Shown one piece after another: positions 18,877-28,722 of a stretch of 64,000 nt of DNA (position 1 is the first letter of the stretch; each line of letters begins with the position of its first letter). A program made the position numbers and the translations under genes. The notes beneath the pieces were generated by a model, which was not told the origin of the DNA, searched no databases, and was given only the letters and a program-made list of their open reading frames with translations. Origin of the DNA: Variovorax sp. RA8 (GTDB lineage: Bacteria > Pseudomonadota > Gammaproteobacteria > Burkholderiales > Burkholderiaceae_C); assembly GCF_901827175.1 (NCBI RefSeq), contig NZ_LR594662.1, positions 2,728,001 through 2,792,000 on the forward strand, given 5' to 3'.

Positions 18877-18975
18877 GTCGTGGGGTGTGGGGAGTTGTCG
18901 TGGCTCGGGATTGTCGTGTCAGTTGCGGCCGGCGGGTGTCGGCAGATGCGCATTCATCTTCTTCTGCGCCCTTCG

Positions 18976-19650
18976 CTAGCCGGCCCAGCGCGTGAGCCGG
19001 CCGTTGTGCATCAGGCCGATGTGGTCGGCCATGGCCTGCGCCTCGGTCTCGTTGTGCGTGACGAGCACCGCCGTCTGGCCGGCGGCCTTGAGGATCTCGC
19101 GCACTTCGACGGTGAGCCGTTCTCGCGTTGCCGCATCGAGGTTGGAGAAGGGCTCGTCCAACAGCAGCAGTGCGGGCGAGGGCGCGAGCGCGCGGGCCAG
19201 CGCGATGCGCTGCTGCTGGCCGCCGGAGAGCTCGTGCGGATAGCGTCCGCCGGACTCGGCCAGCCCGACCAGCGCGAGCATCTCGGCCACGCGTGCGCGC
19301 TGCTCCCCCTGAGGCCGCCGCCGCAGGCCGAAGCCCACGTTCTGCGCGGCCGTGAGGTGCGGGAACAGCGCGTATTCCTGGAACATCATGCCGACCCGCC
19401 GCTGCTCGGGCGGGAGGTGGACCTTGGCGGAGGACAGCAGCCGCTCGCCGAGGCGGATGCTGCCAGCGCGCACGGGTTCGAAGCCCGCGATGGCGCGCAG
19501 CACCGTGGTCTTGCCGCAGCCGGAGGGGCCGAGCAGACAGCCGATGCGGCCCGCGTCGAGCGTGAGCGAGAAGCCGTCGACCACGGTGTGCAGGCCGCGT
19601 GCGCTTTCGTAGGCGAGGCGCACGTCATCGAGTTGCAGGGCGGCGCTCAT
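18976..19650 (-). CDS. fbpC: Ferric-iron ABC transporter ATP-binding protein
   Basis: 224-aa ATPase that drives iron import with the permease next to it. Walker A GPSGCGKTT, Q-loop FQEYALFPHLT, signature LSGGQQQRIALARAL, Walker B LLLLDEPFSNLD and H-loop VLVTHNETEA are intact. It is shorter than FbpC of about 350 aa because the regulatory C-terminal domain is missing, as in many short PotA-like subunits. Its start overlaps the permease stop (ATGA). Last gene of the fbpABC operon. Confidence 0.9.
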   Translation of the reverse strand: MSAALQLDDVRLAYESARGLHTVVDGFSLTLDAGRIGCLLGPSGCGKTTVLRAIAGFEPVRAGSIRLGERLLSSAKVHLPPEQRRVGMMFQEYALFPHLTAAQNVGFGLRRRPQGEQRARVAEMLALVGLAESGGRYPHELSGGQQQRIALARALAPSPALLLLDEPFSNLDAATRERLTVEVREILKAAGQTAVLVTHNETEAQAMADHIGLMHNGRLTRWAG

Positions 19651-21299
19651 TCCGGAAGCTCCTCGATCCGCACGGCGCCCACTCCGTTGCGTGCCAGCAG
19701 TATCACGGGCAGCAGCCCCGCGACGACGATCGCGAGCGCGGCGATCGCGCCCTCCTCGTAGGTGCCGCGCGCGGCCTCGGCGTAGAGCCAGGTCGCCAGC
19801 GTGTCGAAGTTCGCGGGCCGCAGCAGCAGGGTAGCGGGCAGCTCCTTCATCGCATCGACGAAGACCAGCAGCGCGCCGGCCGCGATCGCCGGCCGCAAGA
19901 GCGGCAGGTGCACGCGGCGCAGGGTGCCGGCCGCGCTTTCGCCGAGCAGCCGCGAGGCCTGCTCGAGGGCGGGCGGGATGCGCGCGAGCCCGGCCTCGAT
20001 GCCGCCCACCGGCATCGCCAGGAAGCGGATCGCGCAGGCGACCACCAGCACGATGCCGGCGCCCATCAGCGGCAGGCCTTCGCGGCCCAGCAGCTTCCCA
20101 ACCAGGGCATCGAAGCCAAGGGCCGGCGTGAGCAGGCCGATGGCCAGCACCGTGCCGGGAAGCGCATAGCCCAGCGTGGCGACACGGGCCTGCCAACGCG
20201 CACGGTTGATCGTCGAGCCCTGGCTGCGTACCGCCCAGGCCACCACGAGGCCCGCGGCCACGGTGGTCAAGGTCACGCCGGTCGCCAGGGCCAGGGTGTT
20301 GCCCAGGCTGGCGAGCAGGCCGTCGGAGATGCCGCCGCCCAGGCGCAGCCGCTTGGCCGTCTCCCAGAGCAGGTAGAGCGCGGGCGCGACGAAGCCGATC
20401 GCGACCGGCAGCGCGGCCGCGATGCAGGCAAGCCAGGCCGCCGCGCCATGCAGGCGGCGCGGCTCGATGCCGCGCATGCGCTGTGCCGAGCCGAAGCGCT
20501 GGTGGCGCCGGCCATGGCGCTCGAGCAGCACCAGCGCCACCACGACGAGCAGCATGGCGCAGGCGATCTGCGCGGCGCCCGCCAGGTCGGAGCGCGTGAT
20601 CCAGGTGGTGTAGACCGCCACCGTCAGCGTCTGGATGCCCAGGAACTCGGAGGCACCGATGTCGTTGAGCGTTTCCAGCAGCGCCAGGCTCACGCCGACG
20701 GCGAGCGCCGGCCGGGCCAGCGGCAGCGCGACGCGGAAGAAGGCGCCGGCCGCGCCCTCGCCGAGCGTACGGGCGGCCTCCATCAGGTGGGCGGGCTGGG
20801 TCATGAACATGGCGCGCGCCGTCATGTAGACATACGGGTAGAGGACGAAGCCGAGCACCAGGATCGCACCCGGCATCGAGCGCAGGTCCGGCAGGCGGAA
20901 CTGCCGCGGGCTGTCGAAGCCCAGGGCCCAGCGGATCGCGCCCTGCACCGGGCCGATGGGATGCAGCAGGTCCAGGTAGGCGAAAGCCACGATGTACGTC
21001 GGCATGGCCAGCGGCAGCAGCAGCGCCCAGTGCAGCACCCGGCGGCCCGGGAAATCGCAGACCGTGACCAGCCAGGCGCAGCCGGTGCCGATCAGCAGCA
21101 CCAGCGCGCCCACGCCGGCAAGCAGCAGCGCGGTGTTGAGCGCAGCCTGCGGCAGCACGTGCCGCGCGAGGTGCGTCCAGTGCGAGAAGTCGGCGCCGAA
21201 CGCCAGCCAGGCCAGGCTGAGCACCGGCGCGAGCACGCCGAGGGCAATGACGACCGATGCAGCGCGCCAGACCGGTCCGACCGGTCTGAGAGCGGTCAC
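19647..21299 (-). CDS. fbpB: Ferric-iron ABC transporter permease (fused two-domain FbpB)
   Basis: 550-aa inner-membrane protein with about 12 hydrophobic segments. Two BPD_transp_1 halves are joined, as usual for FbpB/SfuB, each with an EAA-type loop: LMEAARTLGEGAAGAFFRV in the first half and LEQASRLLGESAAGTLRRV in the second. The start is a GTG (VTALRPVG) overlapping the fbpA stop as GTGA; no ATG fits near the family N-terminus. The operon position between fbpA and fbpC supports iron specificity. Confidence 0.92.
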   Translation of the reverse strand: MTALRPVGPVWRAASVVIALGVLAPVLSLAWLAFGADFSHWTHLARHVLPQAALNTALLLAGVGALVLLIGTGCAWLVTVCDFPGRRVLHWALLLPLAMPTYIVAFAYLDLLHPIGPVQGAIRWALGFDSPRQFRLPDLRSMPGAILVLGFVLYPYVYMTARAMFMTQPAHLMEAARTLGEGAAGAFFRVALPLARPALAVGVSLALLETLNDIGASEFLGIQTLTVAVYTTWITRSDLAGAAQIACAMLLVVVALVLLERHGRRHQRFGSAQRMRGIEPRRLHGAAAWLACIAAALPVAIGFVAPALYLLWETAKRLRLGGGISDGLLASLGNTLALATGVTLTTVAAGLVVAWAVRSQGSTINRARWQARVATLGYALPGTVLAIGLLTPALGFDALVGKLLGREGLPLMGAGIVLVVACAIRFLAMPVGGIEAGLARIPPALEQASRLLGESAAGTLRRVHLPLLRPAIAAGALLVFVDAMKELPATLLLRPANFDTLATWLYAEAARGTYEEGAIAALAIVVAGLLPVILLARNGVGAVRIEELPE

Positions 21300-22348
21300 T
21301 GGTCGAAACCGACCTTGTCCACCAGCGCGCTGGCCTGCTTGCGGTACTTGGCGATCTCGGCAATGGGCAGCGGGTCGATCTTCAGGTCGCCGATGCTGGC
21401 CGCGGTGATCGAGTCGAGCGCCACGCCCTTGCGCACCGGGTATTCGAAGTTGGTCTCGGCGTAGAAGGCCTGGGCCGGCTCGGACACAAGGAACTCGAGC
21501 AGCTTGACCGCGTTGGCGCGCTGCGGCGCGTTCCTGGCGACCGCGGCGCCGCTGACGTTGACGTGCGTGCCGCCGCTCTTCGAATTGGCGAAGGTCGGGC
21601 GGATCACCTTGATGGCCTCGCCCCACTTGCGCGCGTCGCTGCCTTCCTTGGCGCTCTTCATCTGGCCCACGTAGTAGGAGTTGGCCAGGCCAACGTCGCA
21701 GATGCCGCCCAGGATGTCGCGCGCCACGTCGCGGTCGCCGCCGGTGGCCTTGCGCGCCAGGTTCGCCTTGACGCCGCGCAGCCACTGCTCGGCCTTGGCC
21801 TCGCCATCGTGCGCGATCATCGAGGCGATCAGCGCCGTGTTGTAAGGATGCTGGCCGGAGCGGATGCAGACCTTGCCCTTGTACTTGGGATTGGCCAGGT
21901 CCTCGTAGCGGAAGGAGGTGATGGGCAGGCTCTTGTCGGCATAGAGCACGCGCGCGCGCATCGACAGCGAGAACCACTGGCCGTCGGCGCCGCGCAGGTT
22001 GGCGGGAATCGCCGACTCCAGTGCGGCCGATTTCACCGGCTGGGTGACGCCGCCCTCGACGAGGTCGACCAGGTTGCCGATGTCGACCGTCATCAGCACG
22101 TCGGCCGGGGAGCGGGTGCCCTCGGCCTTGACGCGTTCGAGCAGCCCGTCCTTGATGAACACCGTGTTGACCTTGACGCCGCTCTGCGTGCTGAAGGCCG
22201 TGAGCAGCGGCTGGATCAGGCCGGGCTCGCGCGTGGTGTAGATCGTGACTTCCTCGGCGGCAAAGGCCGGTGCGGCGAGCCAGCCGGTGCCGGCGAGGGC
22301 GATGCAAGCCAGGGTGCGGGCGCCGCGGGCGCGCGAAATGGTGCTCAT
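21296..22348 (-). CDS. fbpA: Ferric-iron periplasmic binding protein
   Basis: 350-aa periplasmic binding protein of the FutA/FbpA class. The signal peptide ends near APAFA-A (about residue 30). The mature start EEVTIYTTREPGLIQPLL is the family signature. Iron-binding tyrosines are expected in the FYAETNFEYPV and SYYVGQM regions. Its promoter region carries a Fur-box-like sequence at 22412-22429, so induction on iron limitation is probable. First gene of the operon. Confidence 0.94.
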   Translation of the reverse strand: MSTISRARGARTLACIALAGTGWLAAPAFAAEEVTIYTTREPGLIQPLLTAFSTQSGVKVNTVFIKDGLLERVKAEGTRSPADVLMTVDIGNLVDLVEGGVTQPVKSAALESAIPANLRGADGQWFSLSMRARVLYADKSLPITSFRYEDLANPKYKGKVCIRSGQHPYNTALIASMIAHDGEAKAEQWLRGVKANLARKATGGDRDVARDILGGICDVGLANSYYVGQMKSAKEGSDARKWGEAIKVIRPTFANSKSGGTHVNVSGAAVARNAPQRANAVKLLEFLVSEPAQAFYAETNFEYPVRKGVALDSITAASIGDLKIDPLPIAEIAKYRKQASALVDKVGFDQ

Positions 22349-22411
22349 GGGTTCCTCCGTGGGATCTGGGGATTTGGATGTGGTGAGGGTGACCAGCAGC
22401 CCTCTTGGCGC

Positions 22412-22429
22412 TGATACGAATCATTATCA
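22412..22429. promoter_or_regulatory. Fur-box-like site upstream of fbpA
   Basis: TGATACGAATCATTATCA resembles the classic Fur box built from GATAAT units; the reverse strand shows TGATAATGATT. It lies 64-81 bp upstream of the fbpA start. It is an imperfect match, but at the expected place for an iron-uptake operon. Confidence 0.65.
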
Positions 22430-22650
22430 CTGTTGCTTCGAGCTTGCAGGCACATTGTCCTTAGGAGGCCGGTGGCGTCTCGCGGCCCGGGCTTGCATCG
22501 CCTGCGCTTCGGCCGGCCTCGGCTTCGCTTGCTGTTGTTCCGCTGTGCAGTACCGGGCTTTGGACGTTCCCTCATTCTTCGTTCAAAAAACTGCTTAGCG
22601 GAATAAGATTCCGCAAATCGCCATCCCAGGCGACCCGACAGGACGGAGAC

Positions 22651-24201
<1,551 letters not shown>

Positions 24202-24238
24202 CGCTCACCCCCAGGTTGGCTCACTTCGTGTATCCGCC

Positions 24239-24292
24239 CACCCCCTACCGGGGGCAACACCAGCGGCCCGGCAAAGCCGGTTCCGCAGTGTT
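24239..24292. repeat. REP-like palindromic repeat
   Basis: Two hairpins lie between the ligase and the nitronate monooxygenase: CCCCC-tacc-GGGGG, then a longer imperfect stem (AACAC, GCGG and CCGGC against GCCGG, CCGC and GTGTT) with an AAA loop. There is no poly-U tract, so it is more like a dispersed palindromic element than a terminator. Confidence 0.55.
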
Positions 24293-24330
24293 CCCCGAAT
24301 GTCCATAACCGAAGGCACAAAGGATCCAGC

Positions 24331-25284
24331 ATGGCACTCCCGGCACTCCTGAAAGACAAGCTCGCGCTGCCGCTGATCGGCTCGCCGCTGTTCATCATCT
24401 CCAACCCCGACCTGGTGCTGGCCCAGTGCCTGGCCGGCGTGGTGGGCTCCTTCCCGGCCCTCAATGCGCGGCCGAAGGAGCTGCTGGACGAATGGCTCGC
24501 GCACATCACGGCCACGCTGGATGCGGCCCGCGCGGCCGAGCCAGCGCGCCGTGTCGCGCCCTTCGCGGTCAACCAGATCGTCCATTCCTCCAACGACCGG
24601 CTCGACCACGACATGGACCTGTGCGTGAAGCACCGCGTGCCGATCGTCATCACCAGCCTGTCGGCGCCCACGGACTACGTGGCGCCGGTGCACGCCTATG
24701 GCGGGCTGGTCTTCCATGACGTGACCAACGTCAAGCATGCGCAGAAGGCGCTCGCGGCCGGTGTCGACGGCCTCATCCTCGTGTGCGCGGGGGCCGGCGG
24801 CCATGCCGGCACGATGAGCCCCTTCGCGCTGGTGGCCGAGGTGCGGCGCTTCTTCGACGGGCCGATCGCGCTGTCGGGCTCGATCACCTCGGGCGCGCAC
24901 GTGGCCGCGGCGCTGGCCATGGGGGCGGACCTGGCGTATGTCGGCACGCGCTTCATCGCCACGCCCGAGGCCAATGCGCAGGAGGCCTACAAGCAGATGA
25001 TCGTCGACAGCGCCGCGGCCGAGGTGACCTATACGCCGCTCTTCACCGGCGTGCACGGCAACTACCTGGCGCGCAGCATCGCCGCCGCCGGCCTGGACCC
25101 GGCGCAGCTGCCCACGGCCGACAAGACATCGATGAACTTCGGCACCACGCGCGTCAAACCCTGGAGGGACATCTGGGGTGCGGGGCAGGGCGTGGGCAAC
25201 ATCGACGACGTGCTGCCCACGGCAGAGCTGGTGCGGCGCATGACACGCGAGTACCGCGGTGCCCTGGCGCAGATGGCCGCCTGA
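24331..25284 (+). CDS. Nitronate monooxygenase (2-nitropropane dioxygenase family)
   Basis: 317-aa FMN enzyme with a TIM barrel; oxidises alkyl nitronates, or acts as an enoyl reductase-like flavoprotein. Seen: PLIGSPLFIISNPDLVLAQ at the N-terminus, the FMN-binding ILVCAGAGGHAGTMSPFAL (about 150-168), GSITSGAHVAAALAMGADLAYVGTRFIAT, and KPWRDIWGAGQGV at the end. Residues 90-115 (HRVPIVITSLSAP) line the active site. It follows the acyl-CoA ligase after the palindromic repeat and is co-oriented with the SDR 37 bp later. The substrate is unclear. Confidence 0.9.
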   Translation: MALPALLKDKLALPLIGSPLFIISNPDLVLAQCLAGVVGSFPALNARPKELLDEWLAHITATLDAARAAEPARRVAPFAVNQIVHSSNDRLDHDMDLCVKHRVPIVITSLSAPTDYVAPVHAYGGLVFHDVTNVKHAQKALAAGVDGLILVCAGAGGHAGTMSPFALVAEVRRFFDGPIALSGSITSGAHVAAALAMGADLAYVGTRFIATPEANAQEAYKQMIVDSAAAEVTYTPLFTGVHGNYLARSIAAAGLDPAQLPTADKTSMNFGTTRVKPWRDIWGAGQGVGNIDDVLPTAELVRRMTREYRGALAQMAA

Positions 25285-25321
25285 GCGCACGATTCACACA
25301 AACACCCCAAGGAGACCGAAC

Positions 25322-26050
25322 ATGAGCGACAAGAAAGCCATCCTCGTCATTGGCGCCGGCGACGCAACGGGCGGCGCCATCGCGCGCCGCTTCGCACGCG
25401 AGGGCTACATCGCCTGCGTCACGCGGCGGCAGGCCGACAAGCTGCAGCCGCTGGTCGACCAGATCAAGGCCGAGGGCGGCCAGGCGCACGGCTTCGGCAG
25501 CGATGCGCGCAAGGAGGAAGAAATGATCGCGCTGGTCGAGCAGATCGAGCGCGAGATCGCGCCGATCGAGGTGGCGGTCTTCAACATCGGCGCCAACGTG
25601 CGCTTCGGCATCACCGAGACCACCGCCCGCGTGTACCAGAAGGTGTGGGAGATGGCCTGCTTCGGCGGCTTCCTGATGGGGCGCGAAGTCGCCAAGGCGA
25701 TGCTGCCGCGCGGACGCGGCACCATCATCTTCACCGGCGCCACCGCCAGCCTGCGCGGGCGCGACGGCTACGCGGCCTTTGCCGGCGCCAAGCATGCGCT
25801 GCGCGCGCTGGCGCAGAGCATGGCGCGCGAGCTGTGGCCCAAGGGCATCCACGTCGCGCATCCGGTGATCGACGGCGCCATCGACACCGAGTTCATCCGC
25901 ACCACCTTCCCCGAGCGCTACGCGCTGAAGGAGCAGGACGGCATCCTGCAGCCCGACAGCATCGCCGACGCCTACTGGCAGATCCACAAGCAGCCGCGCA
26001 ACGCCTGGACGCACGAGACCGAGCTGCGCCCCTGGCTGGAAAGCTGGTGA
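25322..26050 (+). CDS. Short-chain dehydrogenase/reductase
   Basis: 242-aa Rossmann-fold oxidoreductase. The cofactor loop is unusual: VIGAGDATGGAIARRFA in place of TGxxxGxG, similar to a group annotated as glucose/ribitol dehydrogenase-like. The catalytic Tyr and Lys are in YAAFAGAKHALRALA and the upstream Ser/Thr in IIFTGATASLRG. AGGAG lies 10-14 nt upstream of the ATG, which was chosen over an upstream in-frame ATG inside the monooxygenase gene. Part of the ligase block. Confidence 0.88.
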   Translation: MSDKKAILVIGAGDATGGAIARRFAREGYIACVTRRQADKLQPLVDQIKAEGGQAHGFGSDARKEEEMIALVEQIEREIAPIEVAVFNIGANVRFGITETTARVYQKVWEMACFGGFLMGREVAKAMLPRGRGTIIFTGATASLRGRDGYAAFAGAKHALRALAQSMARELWPKGIHVAHPVIDGAIDTEFIRTTFPERYALKEQDGILQPDSIADAYWQIHKQPRNAWTHETELRPWLESW

Positions 26051-26072
26051 GAGAAAGAAAAGGAGCAGCGCC

Positions 26073-26690
26073 ATGACCGTCCCCGTCCAGTTCCTGTTCG
26101 ACTTCGGCAGCCCCAATGCCTACCTGTGCCACCGCGTGATCCCCGCGATCGAGGCGCGTTGCGGCGTGAAGTTCGAATACGTTCCCGTCCTGCTTGGCGG
26201 GATCTTCAAGCTCAGCGGCAACCGCTCGCCGGCCGAGGCCTTTGCGGGCATCCCGAACAAGCGCGCCTACGACCAGCTGGAGATCAAGCGCTTCGTCGCG
26301 AAGCACCAGCTCGATCGTTACCGGCACAACCCCCACTGGCCGGTCAACACGCTGCAGATCATGCGCGGCGCGGTGGCGGCGCAGAAGCAGGGCTGCTTCG
26401 AGCGCTACGTCGAGGCCGTCTACGTGGCCATGTGGGAGGAGGGCCGCAACATGGAAGACGCCGAGGTCATCGTGCGCACGCTGAACGAGGCGGGGCTCGA
26501 CGGCCAGCGCCTCTACGCCGGCACGCAGGACCCGGAGGTGAAGGGCACGCTCATGGCCAACACCCAGTCCGCCTTCGAACGCGGCGCCTTCGGCTCGCCG
26601 ACCTTCTTCGTCGGCGACGAGATCTTCTTCGGCAAGGACCGCCTGCGCGAGGTCGAGGAAGAGATCGTGCGCCAGGGCGCCGCCGCTTAA
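26073..26690 (+). CDS. 2-hydroxychromene-2-carboxylate isomerase/DsbA-family (kappa-GST fold) protein
   Basis: 205 aa. A thioredoxin fold with a helical insertion: FLFDFGSPNAYLCHRVIPAIE at the N-terminus carries the Ser of kappa-class GSTs and HCCA isomerase in place of the CxxC of DsbA. Also HNPHWPVNTLQIMRGAVAAQ and FGSPTFFVGDEIFFGKDRL (cis-Pro loop). Members isomerise aromatic ring-fission products using glutathione, so it may act on an aromatic intermediate with the neighbouring enzymes. Specific activity is uncertain. Confidence 0.87.
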   Translation: MTVPVQFLFDFGSPNAYLCHRVIPAIEARCGVKFEYVPVLLGGIFKLSGNRSPAEAFAGIPNKRAYDQLEIKRFVAKHQLDRYRHNPHWPVNTLQIMRGAVAAQKQGCFERYVEAVYVAMWEEGRNMEDAEVIVRTLNEAGLDGQRLYAGTQDPEVKGTLMANTQSAFERGAFGSPTFFVGDEIFFGKDRLREVEEEIVRQGAAA

Positions 26691-26713
26691 GCACACCCAT
26701 CCACGGAGTCCTC

Positions 26714-27694
26714 ATGAAAAGACGTGAGCTCATGCGAGCCATGGGCGTGCTCGCCCTCGCGCATCCTTCGGCGGTGCCCACGGCATTCGCCCAGGAAGAT
26801 CCTGCCGTCTATCCGTCGCGCCCGATCCGCGTGATGATCGGCTTCGCGCCCGGGGGCTCGACCGACACGCCGGTGCGCGTGCTCGCCGAAGCCGTCTCGA
26901 AGATCCTGCGGCAGCCGGTGGTGATCGAGAACAAGCCGGGAGCGGCGGGCGTGATCCCCACCCAGCTGCTGCAGGCGGCCGCGCCGGACGGCTACACGTT
27001 GGCCATCGCACCGGCGGGCGTCTATCGGCTGCCCTACACCACCGATCTCAAGTGGAACCCTGCCACCGACCTCCGCTACGTGATCGGCCTGAGCGGCTAT
27101 GCCTTCGGCACCGTGGTGCCGGCCTCATCGCCGATCCGCAGCATGGCCGAGTACATCGCCTACGCCAAGGCGAACCCCGAGCTGCTCACCTACAGCAGCC
27201 CCGGCGTGGGAACCACCAACCACCTGACGATGGAGCAGTTCTCGCGGGCCGCCGGCGTGAAGCTCAACCACGTGCCGTACAAGGGCTCGGCCGAATCGCT
27301 GCAGGCGCTGCTGGCCGGCCACGTGCAGTCGGCCGCCGAGACCTCCGCCTGGGTGCCGTACGTCGAAAGCGGCAAGCTGCGCCTGCTCGCCGTGTGGAGC
27401 GACAAGCGCATGGCGCGCTTTCCCGAGGTGCCGACACTGAAGGAGCTGGGCATCGACATCGTCCAGACCTCGCCATGGGGCCTGGTCGCGCCGAAGGGCA
27501 CGCCACAGAAGACCCAGGCGCGGCTGCACGATGCCTTCAAGCAGGCCATGGAGATGCCGGCCTTCAAGGAGGCGCTCGCGCGTTTCGACATGGAGCCCGC
27601 CTACCGCGATCCGGTGCAATACCAGCGCTTCGCGGTCGAATCGATGAAACGCGAGAAGGAAATCCTCGACACCCTCGGGCTGAGCCGCAAGTAG
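26714..27694 (+). CDS. Bug/Ttt-family periplasmic substrate-binding protein (first of a tandem pair)
   Basis: 326-aa secreted binding protein of the tripartite tricarboxylate (TctC) family. The signal peptide is KRRELMRAMG followed by a hydrophobic core ending PTAFA-Q (about 25). The mature start YPSRPIRVMIGFAPGGSTDTPVR is the family signature, with PVVIENKPGAAG and NHVPYKGSAESLQALLAGHV. No TctA/TctB membrane genes are nearby, as usual for the many orphan Bug proteins of beta-proteobacteria. It probably captures the carboxylate fed to the adjacent enzymes. Paralogue of the next gene. Confidence 0.93.
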   Translation: MKRRELMRAMGVLALAHPSAVPTAFAQEDPAVYPSRPIRVMIGFAPGGSTDTPVRVLAEAVSKILRQPVVIENKPGAAGVIPTQLLQAAAPDGYTLAIAPAGVYRLPYTTDLKWNPATDLRYVIGLSGYAFGTVVPASSPIRSMAEYIAYAKANPELLTYSSPGVGTTNHLTMEQFSRAAGVKLNHVPYKGSAESLQALLAGHVQSAAETSAWVPYVESGKLRLLAVWSDKRMARFPEVPTLKELGIDIVQTSPWGLVAPKGTPQKTQARLHDAFKQAMEMPAFKEALARFDMEPAYRDPVQYQRFAVESMKREKEILDTLGLSRK

Positions 27695-27726
27695 ACGGCA
27701 ACGCGCCCATTCACCAGGAGACAAGC

Positions 27727-28716
27727 ATGAAGACGACACGGCGATTCTTGGGAGCCGCGGCCATCGCGGCGCTGTACACGTTGGGCGGCCCAACGGCGAC
27801 CGCGTGGGCGCAGGACACATCGGGCTTCCCCGCGCGGCCCATCAAGATCATGCTCGGCTTTCCGCCGGGCGGCTCGACCGATTCGCCGATGCGCGTGCTG
27901 GCGGAGGACGCCTCGAAGATCCTCAAGCAGCCGGTCGTGATCGAGAACAAGCCGGGCGCGGCCGGCCTGATGCCGGCCCAGCTGCTGCAAGGCGCGCAGC
28001 CCGATGGCTACACGGTGGGCGTGATCCCGGCCAACCTGTTCCGGCTGCCCTACACTGGCACCATCAACTGGAACCCGGCCACCGACCTGCGCTACGTGAT
28101 CGGCCTCACCTCCTTCGTCTACGGCATCGTGGTGCCGGCTGCGTCGCAGATCAAGACCATGGACGACTATGTCGCCTACGCCAAGGCGCATCCCGGCGAG
28201 CTGACCTATGCCACGCCCGGCGCCTACCTCGCGCAGCACCTGGCGATGGAGCAGGTGGCGCGCATCAAGAACATCAAGCTGAGCCACGTGCCCTACAAGG
28301 GCACGGCCGAGTCGCTGCAGGCGGTGGTGGGCGAGCACGTGATGTCCGCGGCCGAGACCTCCGGCTGGGGCCCCTATGTGGAGAGCGGCAAGCTGCGCTT
28401 GCTGGTCACCTTCGGCGAGAAGCGCATGAGCCGCTTCCCCGATGTGCCCACCTTGAAGGAAGCCGGCATCGACATCCCGCCGCCGTCCGCGGCCTGGGGG
28501 CTGGCGGTGCCGAAGAACACGCCCGCCGCGGTGGTGGCGAAGCTGCACGACGCCTTCAAGCAGGCGATGGAGCAGCCGGGCTTCCGCAACGCGCTGGCGC
28601 AGTACTACATGGAGCCCGTCTACATGAGCTCGGCGCGCTACCAGCAGTTCGCGGCCGAGTCGACGCAGCGCGAGAAGCAATTGCTCGATGCGATCGGGTT
28701 CGTGCGGGAGAAGTAG
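27727..28716 (+). CDS. Bug/Ttt-family periplasmic substrate-binding protein (second of a tandem pair)
   Basis: 329 aa, clearly a duplicate of the preceding gene: the stretches PVVIENKPGAAG, DLRYVIGL, HVPYKG, YVESGKLRLL and LHDAFKQAME are shared at the same positions. The signal peptide ends near ATAWA-Q (about 28). The mature N-terminus FPARPIKIMLGFPPGGSTDSPMR carries the ligand-binding loop of the family. AGGAG lies 8-12 nt upstream of the ATG. Its stop is 6 bp from the convergent SDR stop. The two copies may differ in ligand range. Confidence 0.93.
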   Translation: MKTTRRFLGAAAIAALYTLGGPTATAWAQDTSGFPARPIKIMLGFPPGGSTDSPMRVLAEDASKILKQPVVIENKPGAAGLMPAQLLQGAQPDGYTVGVIPANLFRLPYTGTINWNPATDLRYVIGLTSFVYGIVVPAASQIKTMDDYVAYAKAHPGELTYATPGAYLAQHLAMEQVARIKNIKLSHVPYKGTAESLQAVVGEHVMSAAETSGWGPYVESGKLRLLVTFGEKRMSRFPDVPTLKEAGIDIPPPSAAWGLAVPKNTPAAVVAKLHDAFKQAMEQPGFRNALAQYYMEPVYMSSARYQQFAAESTQREKQLLDAIGFVREK

Positions 28717-28722
28717 GCGGGA

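Noticed and set aside
24202..24330. Rho-independent terminator between ligase and nitronate monooxygenase
   Set aside because: Hairpins exist, but there is no following U-tract; treated as a palindromic repeat instead.
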